Source of the DNA: a virus
Strand: one strand, 5' to 3'
IMG/VR virus record: IMGVR_UViG_3300043464_001457
Coordinates: 1-49,086 of that record
DNA: 49,086 nt
Of the stretch, positions 12,640 to 20,493 are shown in pieces (within the stretch, counting starts at the first letter, position 1; every line of letters starts with the position of its first letter). The notes beneath the pieces are model-generated. The model was not told the origin of the DNA. It did no database searches and was given only the letters and a program-made list of their open reading frames with translations. The translations under genes and the position numbers were made by a program.

Positions 12640-14634
12640 TCATGAAACTAAATCATAGTGACTGGTTTCCGCCCAGTTACTTTTGGTAAAAGAAATATCA
12701 ACGGGGGTGGTCATCCCAATTCGTAAACTTGGTGCCTCCATCAATCGCTTGATGTTCAGCAACATTTTCCTTTCTGCTTCGGGTTTGAGATTGTTTGGTG
12801 CGTCGAACACAAGTTCATCATGCACCTGCATAATCAGACTGGTTTGAAGACGTTTGTTCTCCTCAAGGTACTCATGGCAGTTGACCATTGCTTCCTTGAC
12901 AATATCGCCTTCGCAACCTTGGACGATGTAATTAACCCCAGCATGGGATTTAATCTTGCCACCTTCATACGGGATGTAGAGCTGATACCCGTGCGGTGTG
13001 TGAACGAAACCTTTTTGATAAACGTCACGCTTGACTCTTTCCATGTAAGCGTGAGCTGTTGGGAATTCGTTGGTCAACAGCCGTTCAATTTCAGGCGGGA
13101 ATTTCTTTCCAAAGACGAAACCGAAGTTGACGTTCTTTCCGTATTCACGACGCTCAATGGAAGTAATCTTGTCAATGTCTTTGCGGAGCAAGGTTGATGC
13201 AACGAAGGAATGGAAATCATACCCACGTTCGAACGCTTGAATCATTGAGCGGTCACCGGACACGAAAGCAAAGATTCGGAGTTGAAGTTGGGAGTAGTCA
13301 ATGCAGAACCACTTTCGTCCTTTTTCCGGCCCGAACACTTTACGCAAGTTGTATTCAGGCTTTTCACCTTCAGTCAGTTCCTTGCCTTTGCTGATATTCT
13401 GCGTGTTTGGATTGGAGCATGAATAGCGAGTGGTGCTGGTACCAACCTGATTGAATGACGGAAAGATTTTTCCATCAGTCAACGCTCGCTTGTATGACTC
13501 AAGGTACTTGATTGCTGTGTTGCAGACCTTGAAGCGACTGTACGACTCAAGGACAAGATGTGGATAGGTCTTTGCTTCATCAAGCAAATCCTGAAGGAAC
13601 CGAATCCTTTTCTCTTTAGCCTTTGGTTTAACTCTGGAATCGTGGAACAAATCATCAATCTGATGTTCCAGTTCAATCTGCTTTTCGCTCTTGGTGTTTG
13701 TAAGCATTGCCTTGACTGATTCTTTATCCAATGAGTAACCAGTCTTGGTTGCCTTATGTGGTTGAATACCAAGGTGACTGAACAGAACATTGCCAACCTG
13801 TTCGTTGGAATTGATGTTTGTCAGGTCTTGTGTTGCTGATTCAACAATGTTGGTAAGCAACGCAGCTTCATTCTGAAATCGTTTCAGCTCGCCAGTGAGT
13901 TGCGACTTGATGACATTCACACCAAGGCTTTGCATCGAGCCAGTAACGCGAAGAAGTTTACGTTCCCGTTGGTACAGTTCGAAATGCTCTGTCTCAACTT
14001 TGCTCTTGAAGTAATGGAACAGTTCCATTGTGCGAACTGCGTCTGTGCAAGCATACTGCTGGCAGACTTCAGTGAGCTGGTCGTTCTGCATTATCCTGCC
14101 GACGACTGACGGGAGCCAGAAATCACAAGCCAGCTCATCTTCGTAATCATCATCCTTGATGAGCGGCAGCAGATGTTTGAGCTGTGGGTAACGGTCAGTG
14201 TTCTTAACCATCTGTCGGCAACGACTGACTGACTGACGAAGAATCTTTTCGTCACGGTCATCAATGTCGCAGTAATTCAACGCCAACGGTTTTAACTTAC
14301 CGAACAGTTTTGAGTGTGTGATGTTGTTGAACATGTGGCTCATGATGGAAGTATCATGAACCTTTTCCCATGGGACGTTGATGCCGATTTTAGAAAGCAT
14401 CCCAACGTCAAACAAAGCATTGTGGAAAACAATGTTCTTATGTGTATCAATCAGTTTCTGAACTGCAACCAAATCTTTCTTTGGGGGAAGAACCTTTCTG
14501 CCTTTCAGAACCGGCCATTCAAAATAACCAAACTTACCGTTGTCCTTGCAGTACGTGACCATGAATGGGTAGTCATGTCTGCGTAATCCTGTTGTTTCAG
14601 TATCAACTGAAATTGTCTTGCCGGTGATGCTCAT
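12640..14634 (-). CDS. polA: Family A DNA polymerase with 3'-5' exonuclease
   Basis: 664 residues from ATG 14634 (an in-frame TTG at 14643 is also possible; neither has a strong binding site). The exonuclease domain has ExoI DTETTGL, ExoII HNALFD and ExoIII YACTDAV. The polymerase domain has motif A IDYSQLQLR (about 446-454), motif B RREYGKNVNFGFVFG and motif C VHDELV. Two active-site positions are altered relative to Klenow: Glu710 is Gln (residue 451, codon 13282-13284) and Tyr766 is Phe. These two residues contact each other and exclude ribonucleotides. Phe762 is kept. No 5'-3' exonuclease domain. It is the phage replicase. A terminator stands just upstream, limiting expression relative to the ssDNA-binding-like gene. 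Confidence 0.95.
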   Translation of the reverse strand: MSITGKTISVDTETTGLRRHDYPFMVTYCKDNGKFGYFEWPVLKGRKVLPPKKDLVAVQKLIDTHKNIVFHNALFDVGMLSKIGINVPWEKVHDTSIMSHMFNNITHSKLFGKLKPLALNYCDIDDRDEKILRQSVSRCRQMVKNTDRYPQLKHLLPLIKDDDYEDELACDFWLPSVVGRIMQNDQLTEVCQQYACTDAVRTMELFHYFKSKVETEHFELYQRERKLLRVTGSMQSLGVNVIKSQLTGELKRFQNEAALLTNIVESATQDLTNINSNEQVGNVLFSHLGIQPHKATKTGYSLDKESVKAMLTNTKSEKQIELEHQIDDLFHDSRVKPKAKEKRIRFLQDLLDEAKTYPHLVLESYSRFKVCNTAIKYLESYKRALTDGKIFPSFNQVGTSTTRYSCSNPNTQNISKGKELTEGEKPEYNLRKVFGPEKGRKWFCIDYSQLQLRIFAFVSGDRSMIQAFERGYDFHSFVASTLLRKDIDKITSIERREYGKNVNFGFVFGKKFPPEIERLLTNEFPTAHAYMERVKRDVYQKGFVHTPHGYQLYIPYEGGKIKSHAGVNYIVQGCEGDIVKEAMVNCHEYLEENKRLQTSLIMQVHDELVFDAPNNLKPEAERKMLLNIKRLMEAPSLRIGMTTPVDISFTKSNWAETSHYDLVS

Positions 14635-14655
14635 GCCAATCAAATGTGTAAGAGG

Positions 14656-14692
14656 AAAAAAAACAGCCGCATGGGGAAGAACATGCGGCTGT
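14656..14692 (-). terminator. Strong intrinsic terminator before the DNA polymerase gene
   Basis: Minus strand: perfect 11-bp stem ACAGCCGCATG/CATGCGGCTGT (arms 14692-14682 and 14673-14663), 8-base loop, then eight T (14663-14656). It ends the upstream operon 22 bases before the polymerase start codon, with no visible promoter between them, so polymerase expression must rely on read-through. Confidence 0.9.
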
Positions 14693-14719
14693 AGTGAAAC
14701 AGTTGTGGAGCAACAACTG

Positions 14720-15592
14720 TTATTTAATCAAAGACCACGAAACGTCCTTGAACGAACGGTTATCACGTGACCGCTTCAAAGTGCAAGTCTTCGAGCTGCG
14801 GTTGACCGTCAGGACCACATACTGTTCAAGTTGGTTGGTTCCCTTTGGCTTTGCTTTGACCTTAGCTCCCTTTTGCGGGGCCTCGTCTTCTTCTTCCTCC
14901 TCCTCGTCTTCCTCGGAGTCTTCGTCTTCAGATTCTTCTTCAGAATCTTCTTCAGAATCTTCGTCTTCTTCTTCGTCGGAATCTTCCTCATCCGATTCCT
15001 CCTCGTCTTCGGATTCTTCTTCCTCGGACTCCTCGGTTTCTTCCTCCTCCTCCTCATCCTCGTCTGCGTCTGAGGCTTCAACCAAGTCTTCAACTGATGG
15101 GAGGTCATCAGCATCAACTGGCTTGTCCATGTAGACGTTCTTGAAGTCCTTCTTGTTGGTCTTCACACGCACACGGAAAGCTGGCTGGCTGTCGGTCAAC
15201 TCCTCGGCCAATGCTTCCAAGTCGTCGAAGTCCAGCTCGCTGGTATCAACGCCCATGGATTGAAGGTCCATCGAGATATTGCTGAGGCAATCTTCAATGG
15301 TAATTTCAAACTTTGCCTTCTTGCCTTTGTTGTTGACGTACTCGCCACTGCGTTCGGCAATCTCAATTCGCTTGCGAATCATCTTGCCAGCTTCGGGTCC
15401 AGTGACAACAACCATGTTGAACTGAACAAACGGGTCGCCATTGTCGTTGACATCCAACGCCATGCTTTGCAACCGGACGGTGTAGTTACCGTCATTGACC
15501 TCAACCATGCCCCCAGTTCGCTTGGCATCACGTGCCTTGCTCCACTTACCGGAGTGCTTCTTCAACTTCGTCATGAATTCTTTACTAGCCAT
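14720..15592 (-). CDS. ssDNA-binding-like protein with long acidic insertion
   Basis: 290 residues from ATG 15592 (GTGAGG upstream; GTG 15604 is less likely). The first about 140 residues have a DUF669/OB-fold-like layout seen in phage ssDNA-binding proteins: NDGNYTVRLQSMALDVNDNGDPFVQFNMVVVTGPEAGKMIRKRIEI. Residues about 175-245 are nearly all Glu, Asp and Ser (over 60 acidic residues), then a basic segment (KGAKVKAKPKG) and a short strand-rich C-terminal domain (EQYVVLTVNRSSKTCTLKR). Acidic tails of gp32/gp2.5 recruit replication proteins; here the acidic tract is internal. It sits between the polymerase and the RecA-like ATPase, which supports a replication/recombination role. Confidence 0.7.
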   Translation of the reverse strand: MASKEFMTKLKKHSGKWSKARDAKRTGGMVEVNDGNYTVRLQSMALDVNDNGDPFVQFNMVVVTGPEAGKMIRKRIEIAERSGEYVNNKGKKAKFEITIEDCLSNISMDLQSMGVDTSELDFDDLEALAEELTDSQPAFRVRVKTNKKDFKNVYMDKPVDADDLPSVEDLVEASDADEDEEEEEETEESEEEESEDEEESDEEDSDEEEDEDSEEDSEEESEDEDSEEDEEEEEEDEAPQKGAKVKAKPKGTNQLEQYVVLTVNRSSKTCTLKRSRDNRSFKDVSWSLIK

Positions 15593-15608
15593 TTTTAACC
15601 TCACTGGT

Positions 15609-16520
15609 TTACTTACGGATTTTCTTCTTCAACTTCGCAGATTTGTTTTGCTTGGCAACTTTTTCTTCGAAGTCAACGTCATTGATTTCGTTGTTAAAGC
15701 CTGCCAACAAGTTGCTCCACGCTTCCTGTGGCGATGAACCTGCTGAAATGTTGTGTAACAAATCACCGCTCGGTGACATGAACCGTGGCGTTTCAATGTC
15801 GGTGCAACACTTCACCCAGATTTCTTTCGAGTTCCTCACCGTGATTACACGTTGGTCTTTGTAGAACCGCATGTAAAAAGCAAAGTCGGTTACTTCCTTC
15901 ACCCACTTCCTTGCACCTTTCATCAAGGCTGGTTCAATGCGGTCGTACTTGGAACCGTCACCTTCTTCTACTTCTCGGGTGACATCATGAGAAACAATAA
16001 ACAAGCCTTTTGAATGATAAAGGCAACTGTTCACTACTTGACGGAACATGTCATTCAGCACGTTCCAAGTTTTACCATAGTCGTTATTCTCCTGTGGGTC
16101 TTTGATACCTTCCTGCCAGCACACGTGTCTGACAGCATGTTCATACATCAGCCCGAAGTTGTCGATTCCGATACAGCGAACTGAATCGTCATTCAAGGCT
16201 TTGTCAATCACCGAGCAAGTCATGTCCCATGCGGAATACTTGACGCGGTTCTTGTTCATATCACCGATTGTTAAATCAGGAATGTTTGTCTGCCGAGCCT
16301 TCAAGCCTGAACGCTTCGGGTCAAACTGAATGATGTAACAGTCGGGGATTTGAGTTAGAAGTGAGGTCTTGCCAATTGCAGACTCACCGTAGAGAAGCAC
16401 ACAGTAGTCCAGCAGGTCGTCTGATGGATGGGTGGTTTCACCCGCTGCCATGTACTCAATTTCGATTTTACTTTCGTCGGGAGTTGTTGCTTTCTTCCGA
16501 CTGATTTTCTTAACTGACAT
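15609..16520 (-). CDS. RecA-like recombination ATPase (Sak4/AAA_24 type)
   Basis: 303 residues. Walker A GESAIGKT (45-52) and Walker B CIGIDNFG (about 116-123), followed by FIVSHD in the sensor position. The N- and C-terminal tails are basic (VKKISRKKATT, KQNKSAKLKKKIRK). This single-domain RecA core is typical of phage Sak4-like proteins, which help strand annealing with a partner ssDNA-binding protein; the ssDNA-binding-like gene follows directly. The ATG is preceded by AAGGAG and by a CCTGCGA leader motif. Confidence 0.8.
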   Translation of the reverse strand: MSVKKISRKKATTPDESKIEIEYMAAGETTHPSDDLLDYCVLLYGESAIGKTSLLTQIPDCYIIQFDPKRSGLKARQTNIPDLTIGDMNKNRVKYSAWDMTCSVIDKALNDDSVRCIGIDNFGLMYEHAVRHVCWQEGIKDPQENNDYGKTWNVLNDMFRQVVNSCLYHSKGLFIVSHDVTREVEEGDGSKYDRIEPALMKGARKWVKEVTDFAFYMRFYKDQRVITVRNSKEIWVKCCTDIETPRFMSPSGDLLHNISAGSSPQEAWSNLLAGFNNEINDVDFEEKVAKQNKSAKLKKKIRK

Positions 16521-16542
16521 TTGTTGCTCCTTCGCAGGATTT

Positions 16543-16560
16543 GAATCTTAGCAAAGATTC
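16543..16560. other. Hairpin between nuclease and RecA-like genes
   Basis: GAATCTT (16543-16549) and AAGATTC (16554-16560) form a perfect 7-bp stem with a 4-base loop in the 70-base gap between the two genes. No T-run follows on the minus strand. It may set relative expression or mark an RNA processing site. Confidence 0.4.
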
Positions 16561-16590
16561 TTTTGGGATAAAGACACAAAATGTTGTGGT

Positions 16591-17835
16591 TCAAAACGGT
16601 TCAGACACAATGCCTTGCAGAGCAACCGTTTCTGCTTCCGATTCCACCAATTCGGGGAATGGAAACTTTCGACGGTAAAAGGCTTGCGGGTTGTTGTGGC
16701 AGATGATGTCGAAGTAATCACCACGTTGATTGTGCATCATCCCATCGTAGCAACCGAATGGTCGTTCAAAGTGATGCAGGTTAGGACCAACGATTTTTCC
16801 GTCTTCGTCGTACACGTTGCTGGGGTCGAACGGATTTTTTTTTACGCTGTCCCACCACTGCGTCAGCTGATACAGGATTGGGTTGAGAGTGCGGTTGGCA
16901 AAATCCTTCAGGTCATTCTCATCCAATGTTCGTTGCCATCGCATGAAGTACCAGTTGGGTCGCTCCTTGATGTCAGCATGAACACGCTCAGCAAACTGTT
17001 TGCTGGTTTCCTTAACGCGAGGTCGCAACCCAGTACGACGAATCACGTTGTACATGACTCCGTGAATCTGTTGGTTGTAAACCTTCTGCAAGGACAGCAT
17101 GTAGATTCCGGTTTGCAGGTCTTTGTGCAGACCGCTGGTGATACCAACTTCATCAATGTCGCCTTTGGTTTTCGTTTCCATCAACCATAAGGTGCTGTTG
17201 TTGAACGCTGGGCGGAAGACACCATCCATTTTGCCAGTCAGCTTGATGACGCGACCATTAGGCAACGTGTGTTCAATCTGAAACTGCTGTTCCTTCCCGA
17301 GATAGTGGAAGTCTTTTTCGTAGTGGTAAATCTGCTTTGGTTGATTACCACCGTAGAAGGAAGTAACCAACGAATGATTTTCCCGCCAGTAGTTCACGTA
17401 CTCAATGAACGTGACATGTGCGACTGCAACCAGTCGTTGCAATTCACCGATGGTATCGCTGTCTAAGTCTTCAGTCTCAGCCCGTTTGTTGGCATAACGA
17501 ATGCCAATGTCAATCATGTCTTCGGGGTCAACCTTATGGTCGAATGCCTGAAGATACAGGTGGAACACATTTCCAAATTCAAGCGGGACTGAAATGTATT
17601 TGCTGTTCCAACCTTCCACCATGCTGAGCCGGAACCGTTCCCGACAGTTCATAAACTTGCTCAAGGCAGAGAAGGTAATTCCATCACGGTCCAAATCCCA
17701 CAGGCTGGTGCGAGCCTTGTTCAACTTCAACTTCTTCAGGTTCTTCAGCTTGGACAACTTGTTCGTTGCCTTTTTGAACGCTGAAAGTTTTCTCGCTGGC
17801 TTGCGGTTAATCTTGTTCGTCTTTCGTTTAGCCAT
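16591..17835 (-). CDS. PD-(D/E)XK nuclease (RecB/Cas4-like)
   Basis: 414 residues. N-terminal 45 residues are Lys-rich. ITFSALSKFMNCRERFRL (53-70) is the typical first motif of RecB-like nucleases, LEFGNVFHLYLQAF (86-98) the helix with His92, and GKMDGVFRP...LWLMETKTKG holds the catalytic Asp204, Glu220 and Lys222. Lacks the four-Cys iron-sulphur set of Cas4. Likely processes DNA ends for recombination with the RecA-like ATPase downstream. The gene starts with TAATG overlap to the uracil-DNA glycosylase gene. An A9 tract (16835-16843) at residues 331-334 is an A_AAA_AAA heptamer that could cause -1 slippage to a short basic tail. Confidence 0.85.
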   Translation of the reverse strand: MAKRKTNKINRKPARKLSAFKKATNKLSKLKNLKKLKLNKARTSLWDLDRDGITFSALSKFMNCRERFRLSMVEGWNSKYISVPLEFGNVFHLYLQAFDHKVDPEDMIDIGIRYANKRAETEDLDSDTIGELQRLVAVAHVTFIEYVNYWRENHSLVTSFYGGNQPKQIYHYEKDFHYLGKEQQFQIEHTLPNGRVIKLTGKMDGVFRPAFNNSTLWLMETKTKGDIDEVGITSGLHKDLQTGIYMLSLQKVYNQQIHGVMYNVIRRTGLRPRVKETSKQFAERVHADIKERPNWYFMRWQRTLDENDLKDFANRTLNPILYQLTQWWDSVKKNPFDPSNVYDEDGKIVGPNLHHFERPFGCYDGMMHNQRGDYFDIICHNNPQAFYRRKFPFPELVESEAETVALQGIVSEPF

Positions 17836-18395
17836 TACCGGGTTTCCTGAATGAAGTTGCGGAGGTTGTGTCTGTTACGCCGATAGACCAGACTGTCATG
17901 CCCACCGTTTCGTAGAATAAATAATGGGTGGTCAAGGTGCAGATTGTAAACCACCCCATCGGGGGGATTTTGCTTGGCAAATTTTCCAAGCGAAATGTAA
18001 AAGGACGGAGAACAGAGTTCCACAAAGTCATTCAAGCGTGGACGACATGACTCGTATTCTTCTGGCTTAACCTGCCGTGGCAAACCGACAAACGTGTCAT
18101 GAACCGGGAAGCAAGCCACTGCGTTGGTGACTGCGTAATTGGTGACGAAACATTCCTTCAGCATCCTGTCGAAAATGTTTCCGGCTTCACCAGTGAGCGG
18201 GATGCCTAAGACTGAATCAGCTGTGCTGGGTGCATCCCCAATGAACAAATACTTGGCTGGCAATTTTCCACGGTAGAGAATCTTGCGACAGACACCACCG
18301 TTCTTTTTCAGACCCAATGGGCAGCGTGTGCAACTAGCCCATTTGTCAGCATGTTCATAAATCAGCTTTTTTAACTCTTTCTGATTTGACACCAT
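17835..18395 (-). CDS. Family 4-type uracil-DNA glycosylase
   Basis: 186 residues. Cys22 and Cys25 (CTRCPLGL) with Cys36 and Cys136-region (ESCRP, ELCSP) fit an iron-sulphur cluster of UDG family 4/5. The active-site strand FIGDAPSTADSVLGIPLTGEAGNIFD has the G-(E/D)-x-P and G-x-P-x-x-G features, TNAVACFP is the second motif and DHPLFILR the third (H-P). Removes uracil from DNA or guards against deaminated or misincorporated dU. GGAG six bases before the ATG; it overlaps the end of the RusA gene by 41 bases. Confidence 0.8.
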   Translation of the reverse strand: MVSNQKELKKLIYEHADKWASCTRCPLGLKKNGGVCRKILYRGKLPAKYLFIGDAPSTADSVLGIPLTGEAGNIFDRMLKECFVTNYAVTNAVACFPVHDTFVGLPRQVKPEEYESCRPRLNDFVELCSPSFYISLGKFAKQNPPDGVVYNLHLDHPLFILRNGGHDSLVYRRNRHNLRNFIQETR

Positions 18396-18819
18396 GAAAA
18401 TCTCCTTGTGTGTTGGTGTTCAAAACGTTGATGTAAACTCCTGAATTGTGTTTGTCATAAGCGTACTTGCCGAAGGACGGAAGAAGGATGTCGCAATTGT
18501 CGTCTTCCAACCAACCATGCGTCACCATCTGGTCCTGAACAGTCTGAGCGGGGTTCAAGTAATCAAACAACCGCCGACTGTTCCTAACAAACACAAACTC
18601 AACAAACACTGGCTTTTCTAATCTGCCAACTACTTTCCTGAATTCATCACAATAACGAATGAAGTATGGTTTCGTTTCCTTAATCCACTTCCTAGTAGGT
18701 TTGGAATGAACAAGAAACTTACCTGTCCAAACCTTGCTGTTTTTGGAGGAAGGAACGTTGCCGGGGATGAATACGCTGAACATGTATTTACTTGTTGGTA
18801 GCTTGGCTGATTTCTTCAT
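18355..18819 (-). CDS. rusA: RusA-like Holliday junction resolvase
   Basis: 154 residues from ATG 18819 (AAGGA nine bases upstream; an in-frame TTG at 18843 is less likely). Typical RusA layout: GNVPSSKNSK near the N terminus, a central strand VFVEFVFVRNSRRLFDYLNPAQTVQDQMV with the catalytic Asp of the D-x-D/N pattern, then GWLEDDNCDILLPSFGKYAYDKHNSGVYI. Cuts four-way junctions and branched replication intermediates before packaging. Overlaps both neighbours, so it is tightly coupled in the recombination operon. Confidence 0.85.
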   Translation of the reverse strand: MKKSAKLPTSKYMFSVFIPGNVPSSKNSKVWTGKFLVHSKPTRKWIKETKPYFIRYCDEFRKVVGRLEKPVFVEFVFVRNSRRLFDYLNPAQTVQDQMVTHGWLEDDNCDILLPSFGKYAYDKHNSGVYINVLNTNTQGDFHGVKSERVKKADL

Positions 18820-19300
18820 TACGCAGCTTCCTTGCTTCTTCAACCTGCTTTATGTGAGGAAGGTAATAGCGACGTTCATGCTCAGCCTGCAAGTCCTGCT
18901 TCTGTTCGTAGGAATACTTTTGCAGGTTGGTTGTTCGTGGATTGATTGCGTCACCTTCCAAGTCATAAGCAAAGGAGCGATGCTTCGGTACACCTTTGCA
19001 GGTCAGACGACCACGGTTGTATTCGCTTCGCAGCTTGGTAACCCAGCTGGGAGTCAGGTCCGAGAGTTTCTGCTTCCAATGCTCCAAGTGACTGAATTCC
19101 ATTCGAATCTGCCGAAGGATTTCAGAGTCAGTCATCTTTCGATTGCGGGGAAGTGTTTCGTTGATTTCAAACAGTTTCGCAATGTAGTTGCGAAGACCCA
19201 TGTTGAAATTCTTCCCCGTCCGGTTGTTCTTCCTTCGAGCGTAGTACGGAGGAGTCTTCTGAATCTTCAAGGCCAATGGGGTCAAGACTTTTCTCGGCAT
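18788..19300 (-). CDS. Hypothetical basic protein
   Basis: 170 residues from ATG 19300 with GGAGAG upstream. Helical and basic (YYARRKNNRTGKNFNMGLRNYIAKLFE, HLEHWKQKLSDLTPSWVTKLRSEYNRG), with many Lys, Arg and Glu and a C-terminal helix EERKLRNEE-like. The pattern DSEILRQIRMEFSHLE ... WVTKLRSEYNRG might be an HTH-type fold. No catalytic motif. Overlaps the RusA start by 32 bases. Probably a DNA-associated accessory protein of the recombination operon; family not recognised. Confidence 0.55.
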   Translation of the reverse strand: MPRKVLTPLALKIQKTPPYYARRKNNRTGKNFNMGLRNYIAKLFEINETLPRNRKMTDSEILRQIRMEFSHLEHWKQKLSDLTPSWVTKLRSEYNRGRLTCKGVPKHRSFAYDLEGDAINPRTTNLQKYSYEQKQDLQAEHERRYYLPHIKQVEEARKLRNEEISQATNK

Positions 19301-19302
19301 GA

Positions 19303-19533
19303 TTAACTCTCCGCTGTTGGTTGTCGGTAAAGACAGGCTTGGCATAACTGTTCAGGTTGGGAATCGGAATAACGTTGGATGGTGCATTTGCCGAACGGCA
19401 AGTTGCAGACAAACACTGTTGTCTTGCCGGGGTAGCTGCAACAACCATCAATTCTGTTAAACGGTTCACCACGATGAACGCATTTGAAAACTTTACAGAG
19501 TTCAATTTCGACAGAGTTTGGTTGAACGCTCAT
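19303..19533 (-). CDS. Small Cys-rich 'CxHRG' protein
   Basis: 76 residues with eight Cys: CKVFKCVHRGEP, GCCSYPGKTTVFVCN, FGKCT and LCQACLY. The order C-x-HRG, C-x2-C, V-x2-C, FGKCT resembles a small zinc-ribbon-like module that I recall from planctomycetal and phage proteins, also as the C-terminal part of larger glycosyltransferase-type proteins. Here it is a separate gene right after the shorter glycosyltransferase gene. AGGA precedes the ATG. Probably metal-binding; function unknown. Confidence 0.6.
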   Translation of the reverse strand: MSVQPNSVEIELCKVFKCVHRGEPFNRIDGCCSYPGKTTVFVCNLPFGKCTIQRYSDSQPEQLCQACLYRQPTAES

Positions 19534-19535
19534 GG

Positions 19536-20468
19536 CTAATCCTGTTCATTTCTTCCCATCAAAATTCGTTTGTAAGCATAAATCTGTTCGATGCTCAACT
19601 TGTAACCAAGCTCATCACCAACCATGTACGCGAAGGCATCAAAGTTTGGAGTCAGCAATGGCTTTTCGAAACGAGTTTTTATACCGGGGTAGCTGTCGTA
19701 GTCAGAATCCTTTTTGACAGTCGACAGGTGTGTCGCACAAGAATCATGCCACCTGTAGACGTACCCGTACTTATAGGCCCAGTAACCAGCTGCGGTTGCC
19801 ACTTCAGGTCGATACTTAGAAAGTTCACCAATTACTTTTTGGTCGTAAATGATTTCTTTTGTATCGGGGTAACCATGAATTTCTTCAAACATGTTGGTTG
19901 TCATGGCGACTGAACCATGAAACCTTCCTTCCGCATCCACCAATGTAACCTTGGGTTTGTTCTGTTCTTCTTCGTTGAAACAGTTCCATCCGTAGGTTGT
20001 CCAAACCTTGTTTGGTTTTGACCAACACAAATCACCGGCAAAGTTGTATTGCCGCTTCAGGTTGTAAACATGGTTCCGCAGGTAGTGCGGGAGATACAAG
20101 TCGTCATCATCCCAGATTGCAATTGCATCCCAGCGGAAGTTAATTCCATAGATGTCTGACAAATACATGTCAGGCAAATTATCAAGGTCGTAACCGTTGA
20201 CTGACTCAAGTCCTTGGGATTGAACATCATACCGATTCAGCATTGCCTTCATCATCACGTTGTATTTGTTGGACAACGAATTGACTCGGTTCCTTGTGCT
20301 GATGACGCTGTATTGGAGGTTCAAGTTGTGGAATGATTCCAAGTTTCCTTTGTCGTCAAACAGCAGCAAGTGCTTGTTGGGATACGACTGGGTGACAAAG
20401 CAGGCAAGACTGTTGCGGATAAGATGCAACGGTCTGCCATACGTTGGGCAGAGGCAAAGAATATTCAT
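19536..20468 (-). CDS. GT-A fold glycosyltransferase (family 2-like)
   Basis: 310 residues from ATG 20468 (26 bases after the upstream stop; a CCTGCGA leader motif is found twice just upstream). N terminus MNILCLCPTYGRPLHLIRNSL is the usual first strand of GT2 enzymes, and IWDDDDLYLPHYL holds the DxD that binds the metal and nucleotide sugar. RWHDSCATHLS near residue 255 is a likely acceptor-side motif. No membrane segment. With the second glycosyltransferase and the Ser/Thr-rich protein upstream it forms a candidate protein-glycosylation cassette. Donor and acceptor are not known. Confidence 0.8.
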   Translation of the reverse strand: MNILCLCPTYGRPLHLIRNSLACFVTQSYPNKHLLLFDDKGNLESFHNLNLQYSVISTRNRVNSLSNKYNVMMKAMLNRYDVQSQGLESVNGYDLDNLPDMYLSDIYGINFRWDAIAIWDDDDLYLPHYLRNHVYNLKRQYNFAGDLCWSKPNKVWTTYGWNCFNEEEQNKPKVTLVDAEGRFHGSVAMTTNMFEEIHGYPDTKEIIYDQKVIGELSKYRPEVATAAGYWAYKYGYVYRWHDSCATHLSTVKKDSDYDSYPGIKTRFEKPLLTPNFDAFAYMVGDELGYKLSIEQIYAYKRILMGRNEQD

Positions 20469-20493
20469 GGTTCGCTTCGCAGGTTTCGCAGGT

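Noticed and set aside
14694-15134. Ser-rich plus-strand ORF
   Set aside because: Antisense shadow of the Glu/Asp-rich tract of the ssDNA-binding-like gene.
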